From Isochrysis galbana (lineage: Eukaryota; Haptophyta; Isochrysidales; Isochrysidaceae), in the NCBI GenBank assembly GCA_018136815.1, contig CM030935.1, forward strand, positions 3,031,999 to 3,095,998: a DNA stretch of 64,000 nucleotides. Direction: 5' to 3'. The notes beneath the pieces were generated by a model, which was not told the origin of the DNA, searched no databases, and was given only the letters and a program-made list of their open reading frames with translations. Positions 43,861-54,944 of this stretch are shown here, piece after piece. The position numbers were made by a program, and so were the translations under genes. How positions within the stretch are numbered: the first letter of the stretch is position 1; each line of letters begins with the position of its first letter.

Positions 43861-45083
43861 AGAGAGCTTCTCTGGGAGCCCCCCCGGTACGAGTTCTTCT
43901 CGTCTGTGCTCGTTTCACCCTAGTGCTGAGGAACCGATGCCGCACGACGGCAACGGAGCCCCCACCACCCTCCCACCCTGCCACCCTGGGAGGAGGCTAG
44001 GAGGGTTGGCGCGGTTGGTGCATGGCTCGTCCGGTGTTATCCAAGGGGTGGCACAATTACTTTTAAGGGCCTTAAAAGTAAGGGCCTTACCCCCATAAGG
44101 GCCTTATGTCACAAGGGCAGGGACACATACGGCCATTGGGCCACTGCAAGCACCTCAACGGTAGTAGGCCAAACTCCAATAAGGGCATTATGGCTGTAAT
44201 GGCCTTACGACAGGGTGTGAGGGGGTAAGGGCAAAGGTAAGGCCTTTATCCGTCTTATTTTTGGTTTTTTTGGGCGTCGACGCCTCTTCTAATTCTAACC
44301 GGCGCCTTCGCCGAGCTCTTCGCCGCTGTGCGGCGCTCTCGTTCTCGTTCTCGTACTTGGACTACAGCAAACAAGCAACAAGCAACACGCAACGCAAACA
44401 CACAAACTCAAGTGTAAGTGTAGTAATTTGCACACACACACGCACACACGCACACGTACGGCCGGGCGCGCGTCGGCGATGAGGGATGCGACGGCGATGC
44501 TAGGCGCGGCGATAGCGAAGAGTGTGACGGCGAGGAGGCGCGCGACGGCGAGGAGGCGCTCGATGGCGACGAGGCGCGCGACGGCGACGGCGATCGGCAA
44601 GGGGGTAAGGAGGGGATGTGCGGTGGTCAGGATTCGCCCCCCCGGGGGCAGAAAGACAGACAGGCTAAAAACAAAAACAGGTCAAAAGGTGCTGTACGCA
44701 TTGCAGCGACTTCAGTGGCCTGCACCACGCAAAGCTATGCGCCCACCTGGACCTATGCCCCCTAACTCACTCATGCGCGGCAACATCCGGCCACTCAGAC
44801 CTTCTTCAAAGCAAGGGGGTAAGCGAGGGGATGTGCGGTCAGGATTCGCCCCCGTGGGGGGGGGGACCCGCGGCCCGCGGCCCGCGGACCCGGGGCTTAT
44901 GGTTCGCAAATAGATGTTATGACTTTCTAAATAGTATCGTTGCGAGCAAGCGAGAGAGAGCGCTCAGGGTTTCATGGTAGTTAGTAGTTAGACATATATG
45001 ACAATATTATAGTAGTATTTTGTACAATCACACGAAATTCGAAACCTGAAGGATTATATATACGGTTATGCGGTTGCTCACAA
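43861..45083. repeat. Spacer with AAGGGCCTT and 45-base direct repeats
   Basis: At ~44,055-44,245 the palindromic word aagggcctt(a) and near variants (aagggcattatgg, aatggccttacg) recur in close order. At ~44,597-44,647 and ~44,813-44,860 the sequence gggggtaag-gaggggatgtgcgg..tcaggattcgccccc is directly repeated around 200 bases that, in one frame, read CTHCSDFSGLHHAKLCAH, resembling a C2H2-type finger remnant. A (CA)n tract is at ~44,430-44,455. Otherwise no gene. Confidence 0.5.
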
Positions 45084-45706
45084 TCAAATTAAAACACTCC
45101 TCGAGGGCGTGTCAACGTGAACCCATACGCCCTGGAAGCGCCGCAGCTCGCTTGCTCTTGCTCTGCCGCTGCTTCGAGCGGCCGCTTGTGCAGCCGCTCC
45201 TTGCGGGGCCGGCTGCCCGACCACCGATCCAGATGACCAGACGTAGCCGCGCACCACCCTCGTGATGGCGTTGCGCAGCCAGCCCTCGACGACAGCCTCC
45301 GGGTTCATTTCCAGCCGCATGCTGGAACGCTCCACTGAACGCTGGCTTGGCCCACGCCCCCTGCTGCCGCCGCCCACAGCACCACCCATGCCCGACTCGA
45401 CCCAGGCGCGAAAGTCGCTCTTGTCCTTCTCAGTGATGTCGCTCTCTGTCGCCCAGCGCTTGCCGTACCGGGGATCGTTGGAAAAGATCTTCTTGCTCCT
45501 CTTGTCGCCCGCGCGCTGCCTGTAACTCAATGCGAGGCGATAGCCGCCATCGTGGCCGCCAGCAGCTCGCACTCGCACGCAGAAGGTGGCAGAGGGAGTC
45601 CAGTCTTCACAGCCTAAGTGGGCAGAGGGAAGTGGACTACAGTTAAAAATGGCCGGTTGGGGCAGTTCAGGGAAGATTCCCACTCACCCGCTGCGCGTGG
45701 AGCCAT
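45084..45706 (-). CDS. Hypothetical two-exon protein
   Basis: Exon 1 is tiny (45706-45688, six codons plus one base), exon 2 is 45613-45084; the GT-AG intron of 74 bases is in phase 1; 182 residues. A TATA box lies at 45813-45819 on the minus strand, about 110 bases upstream of the ATG, which supports transcription. The first half has a WTPSATFCVRVRAAGG...YRLALSYRQR beta-like stretch and a charged block, DPRYGKRWATESDITEKDKS, that looks conserved. The C-terminal half is rich in Gly, Ser, Arg and Ala. I do not recognise a family. The gene is divergent from the next one at 46492. Confidence 0.5.
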
Positions 45707-45812
45707 GCCGATGGCGGCTCCGTAGGGCAACTCGACGGGCCCGACACGATGGGCGGGGGCTTCGCCTCGCCGGCCCCCTTTTTTCACGTGAACGCTTTGA
45801 ATTCACAGCAGT

Positions 45813-45819
45813 TTTATAG
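45813..45819 (-). promoter_or_regulatory. TATA box of the hypothetical gene at 45.1-45.7 kb
   Basis: The minus strand reads ACTATAAAAC, with TATAAAA at 45819-45813. The position fits the start of the minus-strand gene whose ATG is at 45706. Confidence 0.55.
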
Positions 45820-46491
45820 TTAGAAAATTTGAAATTTAAGATATAAATTCAAAGCCCCCGCTCATGCGACGGAGTACGTTCCCTTCTCCCAAGTTCATAT
45901 ACGTCATAAAGAAACTCCAACAGTGAGAGTGGGAAAAGACCAGTCAGACCAAGGACGCTCTTAGAGAAACAAGCTTGTAACTGATCTAGGTAGGCCCTTG
46001 AATACGTATTGCACAAACAAATTCAACAACTACTCCTACTCTAGGGCAGAGACGAGCTGGATGGTTACTGGGAAGGAGACCTTTCCCGGAAGCTTCCCTC
46101 GATCCCCCCCCCCCCCCCCCCCCCCCCGCGCGGCCCTTCCACACTTGCCTCGCCCTCGCTGTCTATCAGATTATCATATTCCCTTCCTCTACATACTCTA
46201 CGGGGGCTCTGCTTCCCTCGACGTCCCCCCTCCCCACCGTCCCGTCGCAGGCGCACCGCCCGGTATGCCCGCCTCCGCCAGCCACGCCCCTTCCTCCTCT
46301 CACTCGGCTGGCGGGGAACGGGCAGGGGGGACGGGACGCGGGGTACGGGACACGAGACGTGGAGCAACACACGTGGCACCCCGCCGCCCGCCTGCCCCAT
46401 CCCCCCCACCTCTGGCCCACGGCCCCATGTCCCCCCGCCGCCTTTCCCCATCGTACCCCACATCACCCTGCTCTCCTCGTGCACAGCCAGG

Positions 46492-48049
46492 ATGAAGGGA
46501 TCGACTCCGTCTCTCGACGTGCGGCTTACAAGATCGCAGTCAGGCAACATCCTAGACATCGACTTTGTTGGAGGTGAGGCATGCGTGGGGACCAGGCGCC
46601 GTCGCCTTCCAGCCATGGTCTCAAGGCGCGCAGGCGCGACCCACGTGTGGTCGAGTAGACTGTTATCCCCAGGACACGATCCCCCACGGCCATAGGTGTG
46701 GCTGATGTGGGGAATGGATCAGTTCCAGCAGTAATGCCGGCGCCAGCCGTCCCTATTGGCGCGCCTATCACACCGAGCACAGCCATTGTTCCTAGCGGAC
46801 GCAAACTCAAGATTTTGGTGAGCTGCGCGCTGCATGCGGACTCAGGGCCTCCCGATCCGACAAGTCCCTCCTGACACATGCGAGACGGGCAGGACTTGCT
46901 TTTGGTGCACAGTCATCGCCATCTCCATATTATTCGGGATGGCTCCTTGTTCTTCTTCATTCGAGGTGATGAACTCCCGCAACTTCTTTCCCTGCCCCTA
47001 CAGGAACACCGTGTGCACAAGGTGGAGATGCGTACAAAGGAGAGCGGCGAGAGCGAGGAGGAGCTAGTGGTGTCGAATTTACGGCCATTCACACTCAAAG
47101 TGGGAGTTCATGACGCAAATGATGTGCCGATCCTCGACTGCTCCCTCCCGCTCCGTGCCACCCTGCTGTATGAAAACGGCGCTACGGTCAAACAGGTACA
47201 TTGCCTCACCTCCTCGATTGGGACGATTTTCTTGGCTGTGTACCCGTCTAAGCGCCGTAAGTGTAACACTTAGCCGTTCCACTGCAATGCCTCTGATCAG
47301 ACAAGCCTTTCGGAGCCTTTGCTCGTCGGGGAAACGGACGTCGTGGCTTTGCAGGGTGCAGCCACTTTCAAGCTCCGCATCACGTCCTTGTCCAGCCATC
47401 GCGACAAGCAGCGTTTCCGAATCCAGGTCGCTCCACAGGACGCCAATGTGTTGAAGATTGAGCCCAGCCTCAACGTCGTGGTAAGTGAACTGCTCATGCT
47501 GAGAGATCCCGTGTTCACACACTTCGAGCAGCTTGCAGACTTAATGCCGCGCCAGCAGGTGTTTACTAGGGTTGGGCGATGCCCGGAAAGTCCATACGAC
47601 GCCGTCAACGATGCCCAAGCCTCATTCAATCATGTGCCCCTCCCTCAGACGGATCCTATGAAGAGTGTTACAAAGCTCGGCCGATCGATGCCGGCACCGC
47701 CTGCGCCGCCACCGGCTACGACGACCGAGGTCAATAACAATGCTGCGTTGGAGGCCGCTACGCGCAAATGCCGTGACACCTTGGAGGTGAGGGGGTGGTT
47801 TCCTTTTTCGCACATTCTTCGAGCCTGCCACAACACCATAGCCAGCAGGCGCTGCGCGCCTTCACTGTACCTCACATCATGAAGGTTCCGAAGACATTCA
47901 TATTCCGCACATCGTTCTGATTATGTGTGCAGGCACACGCTCATCAGATCCAGCAACTTCAGGATTTGCAGGCTGACCTATTGAACGAGTTGCAAGCGGT
48001 AAGCACCCTGGCGGAGCGAGTGGTCCGTGCGAAGACTGCTGCAGCGTGA
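46492..48049 (+). CDS. Protein with plant STAT-like/SH2-protein-type N-terminal domain and coiled-coil tail
   Basis: Six exons with consistent phases: 46492-46573, 46696-46817, 47004-47195, 47301-47480, 47559-47786, 47933-48049; 306 residues. After a variable N-terminus, residues ~70-195 form a beta-rich domain: NLRPFTLKVGVHDAND, LRATLLYENG, SEPLLVGETDVVALQGAATF, LRITSLSSHRDKQRFRI. The order of blocks (L-x-P, LLYENG, PLL...G-A-F-KL-I-LSS-RFRI) resembles the conserved region in front of the SH2 domain in plant STAT-like proteins; no SH2 domain follows here. The tail has a Pro-rich segment (APPAPPPATT) and a coiled coil (QIQQLQDLQADLLNELQAV). The 78-base intron 4 is in frame, so it could be retained. 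Function is unknown; the family link is tentative. Confidence 0.6.
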
Positions 48050-49008
48050 ACTGATCGACGTTAGCATAATATGCAAAACCTTAGCGCTTGGAGCCCGGTC
48101 TCGACACACGGGCTTCGCTGAGCGACTCGAATGGTGTTGCTATTGACTTGCTTGGATTGCCATCACGAGAAGTGGTAGCCCGAGCTTTCCAGTTTGTTTC
48201 CGCTACGGCTGAATGTACATGCCCACGAGACACTGATCAAATCGGTGCTAGCGCGAGTGAGAGTGCGACTATCACGCCTGTATGTGAGTCAGTAGAGTGT
48301 ATGCATGTTTATCGGCCAGTGTATTGTTAGGCTAGGCGATCTTGTTGTTGTTGTGCTGAGCGGCCAACCCATGCACAGCACATCTACCTCGCTCTCCGGA
48401 AGACGTGAATGTACGCGAGCTTTTTTTTGCGTGCACTTCCCATGGGTTGCTTGTGTGGATTGGCGGCTCTCTATTCGTGTTGATGGGATGTGTGATGTGT
48501 ATATGACGGACTGGAGGTTACGGATGGAAGAGGAGGAACCGGATGGGACGGAAGGTAGGCGGCGGAAGGCACGGCCTTTTGGGCATTGGCGGGTTGAACG
48601 GGCTGACCATCTTCCATGGTTGGAAGATGGATGGCGGGTAGTGGCGAGCGCGAGCGCGAGGACGGAGCGGACATAGCGGACAGCGAGGGTGAGCGGGTGA
48701 GTGAGTGGATTTGGTTGGTGTTGTAAGATTGCTTGTTACGACGGAGCGAGAGCGAGAGTGAGAACGAGGGAGCGAGGGACGACTGGGGCGAGGGACGAGG
48801 GCGACAGAGGCCGACAAGCTACCTATCCGACTAGTCCGACAACAATCCGAGACACGCACTCTCGACTTTCACCCAACATCCCCCCACACGTATCTTTCCC
48901 CACTTGGACGGGGAAGACACAGAAGGAAGGAAACAAGGACAAGGAAGAGAAAGCCGACAAGAGAGCGACGATGCGACGGAAGAGCCGACGGCGAACGGCG
49001 GTTACCGC
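48050..49008. other. Intergenic
   Basis: No gene recognised. It carries the 3' flank of the six-exon gene, a T run at 48,420-48,427 and GA-rich sequence toward 49,000, ending at the first target-site duplication of the LINE. Confidence 0.45.
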
Positions 49009-49508
49009 GAACGAGTAGGTAGAAAAAAAAACTTCTTAATATTCACACCGCGCGCGCGGCTCTGCGACATTTCCCTGACAGCCGCGCCCGCGTCCCTTAT
49101 CACTCCCTTACACTCGCCTTGCGGCTCGTCCCCTCGTGCTCTACTTAGGGGCTCCATGCTCGGGGTTTCCAGGGGCAGGCGGCGTGTACCGATCTCCGGT
49201 GGTCGAGTTCTCAGCCTTCTCTCGTTCCATCGGACGATCAGTTTCTCTTGTGGTTCTCGTGGTTGTTGGCACATGAAAAGTGGGTATGGGGCTGTGTTGC
49301 GCATTGAGCCTGTGACGTGGGGTCATGAGGGCGCTGGGTGCGGCGTTCGCTGGAAGGTTAAGCTAGTCTTTCAGCTATGTCGAGTGCTTGTGCCACCAAA
49401 TTCAGGTTTGTGCTCATTACGAGGGCACCTTTTGTGTTCACTCTGAATATCGGGGCGCTGAGGCCTCGTGTGTCTTTGATCTTTGGCCTTCTGCCTCGGG
49501 AGGCTTGT

Positions 49509-50441
49509 TTAGTACGCGTTAGCGAGTTTTCGTTTGAGGGTTCGAGGCCGCGTACGAGGATTGTAAACCTGGTCAGAGTGCGTTCGATAACGGAGGGCGG
49601 GTTCTTGCAGCAGTTTTTTGATTTGCGCTCCCCGCGGGCTCGGGTTCGCGCTTAGGTATACTGAGATAATACGATACTGTTTTTCGTCTATGTCTACATC
49701 GATTGCTATGCATCTTCCTTTTAGGATTACATGAACTGAATCTACTCTAGGGGTTACTCTGCAGCATGAGCTGCGAATCGCCACCGCGACCCCGCTCGCT
49801 GAGTCCGCTAGCTCTCCCGGTGAGGCAAACCAATGCCATCCGAGGAGGGACGCTGTTCTATGTTGACGGAGGTGAGAGCCGTCTTCATAAGCGTGTAGTT
49901 CTTGGAGAAGGAGAATGTCTACCCCCGCTTTGCGCGCCTGTGACAGAACTGCGGCAAGTTTACCGCCTTTAGTTCCGTTTATGTTGTATGTCGCTACTCG
50001 GATGGGTCCTTCACCTGGGTATCCGAGGGTGGAATCAAAGGTGAGTCGTGGTCGTGGGGGGACGTGTGCGCGCTGGGTGGTTAGCACAAGTTTCGCGATT
50101 ATTGCGAGCGCGTACTCAGGGTGGAGGTAGAGGCAAGTCGGGCCGTTCAGGCAGACCCCCGCGATCTTCTTGTGTTGATGTAGGCGGCAGCGGATCGTGC
50201 ACTTGTTGTCGATCCATGCACCTGGGATCTCGTGGGAGAGGTTGCAGCGGACTCCGCGCTTGTTGCGGAGGCATATTCCTTGGGTGAACCTGGCGCATTG
50301 CTTAGGAGGGGCTTTGCCTAGCGCCTCGTGCGCTGATTTAGGGCGAGGCGTGGCTTTCCAAGCTTCATTGCGCTCCCTGCGTTTGGCGGCTTCTGCCTCG
50401 CATTCGCAAAGGCGGTGCATCGGCGTGAGGCCGCGTGCCAT
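49509..50441 (-). pseudogene. LINE CCCH zinc fingers plus APE endonuclease start, fused to ORF2 tail by deletion
   Basis: The frame opens with a charged stretch, then two Cys/His clusters: CARFTQGICLRNKRGVRCNLSH and GVCLNGPTCLYLH (CCCH-type spacing). The APE endonuclease N-terminus follows: IRVATYNINGTKGGKLAAV (catalytic Asn) and ILLLQELHA (catalytic Glu). At about 49,615 the endonuclease stops, in ...GAQIKKLLQEPA, and the sequence jumps to the ORF2 C-terminus in a shifted frame. The His/Asp end of the endonuclease and the RT are lost, so the copy is dead. Compared with the 24.8-kb copy about 3.5 kb are missing. Confidence 0.8.
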
Positions 50442-51755
50442 TTCGGGGCGCCAACCCTTGCAGCCTTTGACCTTTGAGTGATCCGTGGATCGCGAGCTTG
50501 TGCGGCGATTGTAAGGCGGGGGGCATTTGTAGGGGTTTACACGCCAAAACGGCGTAGTTGATGGGGACTGTCTTGCCGTCGATCGATAGTAGCAGCTTGC
50601 GCGGAAAGTTTCCGTTCAGGAAGGTCCCTTGCGTCGCCGAGATGTAGAGGTGCCAGCGGGCTGAGTGGGCCACCTTGGACACGAAGGTTCCAGATTCTCC
50701 CTCGAGCTTCATGCGCTCGCGGTTGCCTTTGAGGAATGTGAAGCCGTTGCTTTCGATCGCCTTGACGATAGTAGTGCTCAGGGTGATTTTAGACGCTTGT
50801 GCTAGGCCTTCTGCTTCGACGACCAAGTGTGCCGCTACGTCTTGGAGCGCGTCGTACAGGGCCTTGCGGTTTGAAGTGCCTTTCTTGTTGATCTTGTCTT
50901 CGATCGAGTCGATTTTAGTGCGTACGGCTATGTCTGTGCCTTGGATGCGGATGTGAGTTTGCTCACCATATTTCGCCATTTCGCCTGGAATTGTTGTGCG
51001 CAATCTTCATTGACTGCGATGTGCCACGGTCCCCTGTTTGAGCGGGCCCAGAAGTCTGGCTCAGGGTCTACGCCCTCGAGCTCTAGGAGTAGTTCAACAA
51101 TGGCAGCGTAAACCGCCGTGTCGTTGAGTACGAGGTCCCCATCTTGATGGAAAGAGAGTTCGAAATTGGCGTCTGAGTCGGGCATTTGTTCAACATCTTC
51201 TTGGTCTGGGTCCTGTGTGTCAGGGGCGAGTGGGACGAGGGTCAGATGTGGCGTGGAGTGAGGCCGTCGAGGTGCGTGTGGGGAGGAGCTGTGGGGTGGG
51301 ACAGTGGGTGTAGGTGCTGCTTGGTCTGTTCTGGTGCCGCAGAGCCTTGTGATGTGCGTGATTTGGAGAAGTCCTGTCAAGTGTTGGTGTTGGTGCCCAT
51401 AAGGGCCGCCTGGTCTCGGGCCGCGCTGCCTTGGCAGCGCGGCCGTCGCCAGGGCGGGAGGGGCCTCTGCCATAAGGCATGCCCATTGGAGGAGTGGCCC
51501 TGTGGGCCTGTACATGTTCTGCTGAAGTCTGCAGACAGCTGCCCCCCATGGGGGGGGCCAGCATGGCTGCTGTGCTTGGTGCGGCCGGGGCCGCGGGCCG
51601 TGCGGCGCGACGGGGGTCGCGCGCACCTGCTCGGCCTCTGATGGCGGGCGCGGTCGCTTCGACAGCGACTGCTCCATGGGGGCTGGGGGGCCGCCCTCGG
51701 CGGGGGACCCGAAGGAGAGGAGGGGAGCGGCGGCGCGCGGCGCGCTCCATGGCAA
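50365..51755 (-). pseudogene. LINE ORF1 region, frameshifted
   Basis: Two overlapping frames, 51755-50928 and 51003-50365, together encode a Pro/Gln-rich N-terminal half and a second half with charged helices (IAVRTKIDSIEDKINKKG) and KVAHSARWHLYISATQGTF. They change frame around 50,930-51,000, so the copy carries at least one indel. ORF1 proteins of LINEs bind the element RNA. No RRM or zinc knuckle is visible in this part. A further frame change at about 50,440 leads into the zinc-finger/endonuclease frame. Confidence 0.6.
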
Positions 51756-51790
51756 CTGACTATAAAGTTAGTTGAACGAGTAGGTAGAAA

Positions 51791-52513
51791 GTAAGGAGGG
51801 AATCTACGTGCGTAAACCGAAAGGGGCGAGAGGGTAGGCTTCGCGCGGGGGGAAAAGTCCGCAGCGACGAACACCTACGACGAGAGCGAGAGCAGGCGCG
51901 GGGGAACGACAGCAAGGAGGGACCAAAGACCGAGCAAGGCCCAAGGTGCAAAGGAGCGAAACAGGAGCGAGACAGGCCACAAAGGGGCGCGACGGCAAGG
52001 AGCGAGGGGCGAGTTACGAGTGAAGAGTTCTACAAGTTACGAGTAAAACTCCGCGGCAACAAGAACGACTGGGCTCGAAGACGCCTAAGGTCGGAAGTCG
52101 ATCGCGGATGCGACAGTATAAAGTTTTACAACATGAAATATTCTTCACGTACACGCGGCCATGGACCCACTAACTACTTTCACGTAGCAGCAAACGTTCA
52201 ATAGTAGATAGTAGTAAGAAGGTAAAACCTGAGGTTCAGTTTTTTTCACCCAAGCCTCCCACCCATTTTAAGTAGAAAGTATAGGAGCACCCACCGCCCA
52301 CACTTTGGAGAGTGGTCTGGCGACTTGCCTCCCCGCCATTTCAGGGGGCGCCTTCTCGGTCGGCGAACTGAAGCCAACTACCAACTATTGTTTATCTTTA
52401 TCTTACCCTCATCATTTTATAAAATTGTGGCGGTGCAACTTAAACCTGGGGTTCAGTTCTTGCACCTCAGCCCCAACATTAAAGTATAAAAGTATAGGAG
52501 CGACCACTCTGAC
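51791..52513. repeat. Spacer with a diverged pair of ~65-base repeats
   Basis: The block cctgaggttcagtttttttcacc...aagtagaaagtataggagc at ~52,228-52,292 recurs as cctggggttcagttcttgcacc...aagtataaaagtataggagc at ~52,446-52,508. The second copy sits directly before the hAT fragment. No gene otherwise. Confidence 0.5.
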
Positions 52514-52735
52514 ATGAATGAAGGCATTCACCAGGGATGTTCTCGTTGCTGGTGGGCATCGAATCAAAACCAATTTCTACATTGGGCCCAGGTTGCAAGG
52601 ATTGTTATGGGTCTGAGTCCCAATTCTGCCTCAAGTGAACGTGTCTTTTCTTTGTTGACGTGCATGTTTGGTTCTGAACGGTCTTCTTCCTTGGCCGATC
52701 AAGTGGAGGCAGCGGTCATGTGTCATTTTGCGCTA
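52514..52735 (+). pseudogene. hAT transposase fragment (C-terminal dimerisation domain)
   Basis: The frame WWASNQNQFLHWAQVARIV then SPNSASSERVFSLLTCMFG and SLADQVEAAVMCHF follows the hAT dimerisation signature (W...F..L...A.-...P.S...SERVFS...-R..L...-VE). The catalytic core is absent. After VEAAVMCHFALQQQQ the frame runs into unrelated repeat, so this is a decayed fragment. Confidence 0.75.
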
Positions 52736-53579
52736 CAACAACAACAAGCGCAACAAGGCCTCGTCATCGTAGTGTGTAGTGTGTGCTGTGTGCTGTGTGC
52801 GGCGAGATTCTCTGTTTCGATTCATGGTACACACATTGTATACAATAGCTAGAAAGAAAGGGTGTGTGTGGGGAGAGAGGAGAGGCACAAAGAAGAGTGA
52901 CAATGAGCCAAAGAAAGAGCATGTGCACGTGCGGCGAGGCCGGAAGCGGGGAATGCGGCCACGAGAGGTGATTTTGTGTGTGGCTAAAGCTACATATTTT
53001 CGACATATTTGGGCAAGATTTTGCATACTTTCCACATATTTTCCCCACATATTTGGGCACGAAAAACTACATATTTTCGCTCAGGCCTAGCGAAAAAGCG
53101 AAAAGCAGTGCTTTGCCTTTGCTCAGCGTGGTGTATCTCTCTATTATTCTTATCCGTATTGATTCTTCTGAGAAAGCTATGTGATAGTACCGGGCTAGTG
53201 GGGGTAGTGGTACTAACGCTCAGATATTTTATTTCCAATCGCCTGTGAATGGTTCGTAAAGATCCTCTGCTGTTCCAAGATCTCAACACAGCGCTCTCGA
53301 GATTTGAGAAACATGATAAGTGATAAGATCATTACCCTAGCCCTAGCATACCGATGCACAATTCTGCTGGATTTAGATTCCGTATTACAGCAAGATCAGA
53401 ATAATAGAGAATATTTCAATGATATCATGAACAAACATACCAAAGCAATCACAAGTTCCCTTCCGGGTGAGAGTGAGGCGATGACTGCGACTGACCACGA
53501 ACACCGTTCACCGTTCTTATTATATGCACATGCACCTCTATGTTTGCTACTTTGAGACACTTTAATAAACGGCTAGATT
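52736..53579. other. Intergenic
   Basis: No gene. A stretch at ~52,985-53,080 has recurring acatattttcg/catatttggg words (acatattttcgacatatttgggcaagattttgcatac...), forming short tandem-like repeats. Confidence 0.4.
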
Positions 53580-54159
53580 CTATCCTATCACTTGAGCTCG
53601 CATTTCTTCTCGAGCTTCGTCTAGGATCGACAACCGATACCTCCAATGCGCGTGTTGCTGACCAGCAATGAAGTCCTTAAAGTCAGGCCGCTTCATCGCA
53701 TCACGGAAGGTAGAATCTTGGAGCAATTTCAAGAAGTGTAGGCAATGGGGAAAGGCAATGTGTTGAGCATACTCTGGTTTGCGCCAGTATTGCAAGTAGT
53801 CCAAATATCGCACGAAGGCCTCGTCGTCCAGCTGTCGGGTCTGAGCAAGATCTGCTTCCGGGATGAGGGGGAGCACGAGCATGGTTAACGCAAGGTGCAG
53901 CGTCGTAGGGTACCGGCCCAGCTAAGGAAGGAATGGAAGCTTGCAGAATTGCGATCAAGAGACCAGCAGATGCAGGTGTGACCGAACATGTAGACGAGCC
54001 ATGGCGTCATTAGCTGTGATGGAAGATTTTCTTGCTAGGCGGCAGGTGCAAACGCGACGCACAGTGGAGATATTCAGGGTTGGCGAGCCGCTGGACGAAT
54101 TCAAGCTCGGCCACCACGCGTTGCTGCGCGTCCGTAGTCGAGATCGGTGCCGCTGACAT
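53580..54159 (-). CDS. MED31: Mediator complex subunit 31
   Basis: Exon 1 is 54159-54063 and exon 2 is 53851-53580, with a 211-base GT-AG intron in phase 1; 122 residues, the normal size. The spliced protein has every block of the SOH1/MED31 family: AELEFVQRLANPEYLH, YLAQ, DEAFVRYLDYLQYWRKPEYA, FPHCLHFLKLLQ and FRDAMKRPDFKDFIAGQQHAHW. The splice site falls inside YLHYLAQ, and only this choice restores the motif. MED31 is a small, highly conserved subunit of the middle module of Mediator and links activators to RNA polymerase II. The gene is head to head with the SDR gene at 54945. Confidence 0.93.
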
Positions 54160-54915
<756 letters not shown>

Positions 54916-54944
54916 ACTTCTCGCGGCATCGGCCGACGGTGGCG

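Larger units (their letters stand above)
49026..51773 (-). mobile_element. APE-type LINE, full ends, internal deletion, 17-bp target-site duplication
   Basis: GAACGAGTAGGTAGAAA occurs at 49009-49025 and 51774-51790, flanking the element perfectly. Minus-strand order: 5' end AACTAACTTTATAGTCAGTTG, ORF1, a CCCH zinc-finger segment, the start of the APE endonuclease, a deletion that removes the rest of the endonuclease and nearly all the reverse transcriptase, the last ~75 codons of ORF2 in another frame, the 3' UTR and ...TATTAAGAAGTTTTT. It belongs to the same family as the LINE at 24.8-29.0 kb, as the ORF2 tail (FTILVRGL...RGRKPKIK...LNLVAQAL) and 3' UTR align. Confidence 0.88.
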
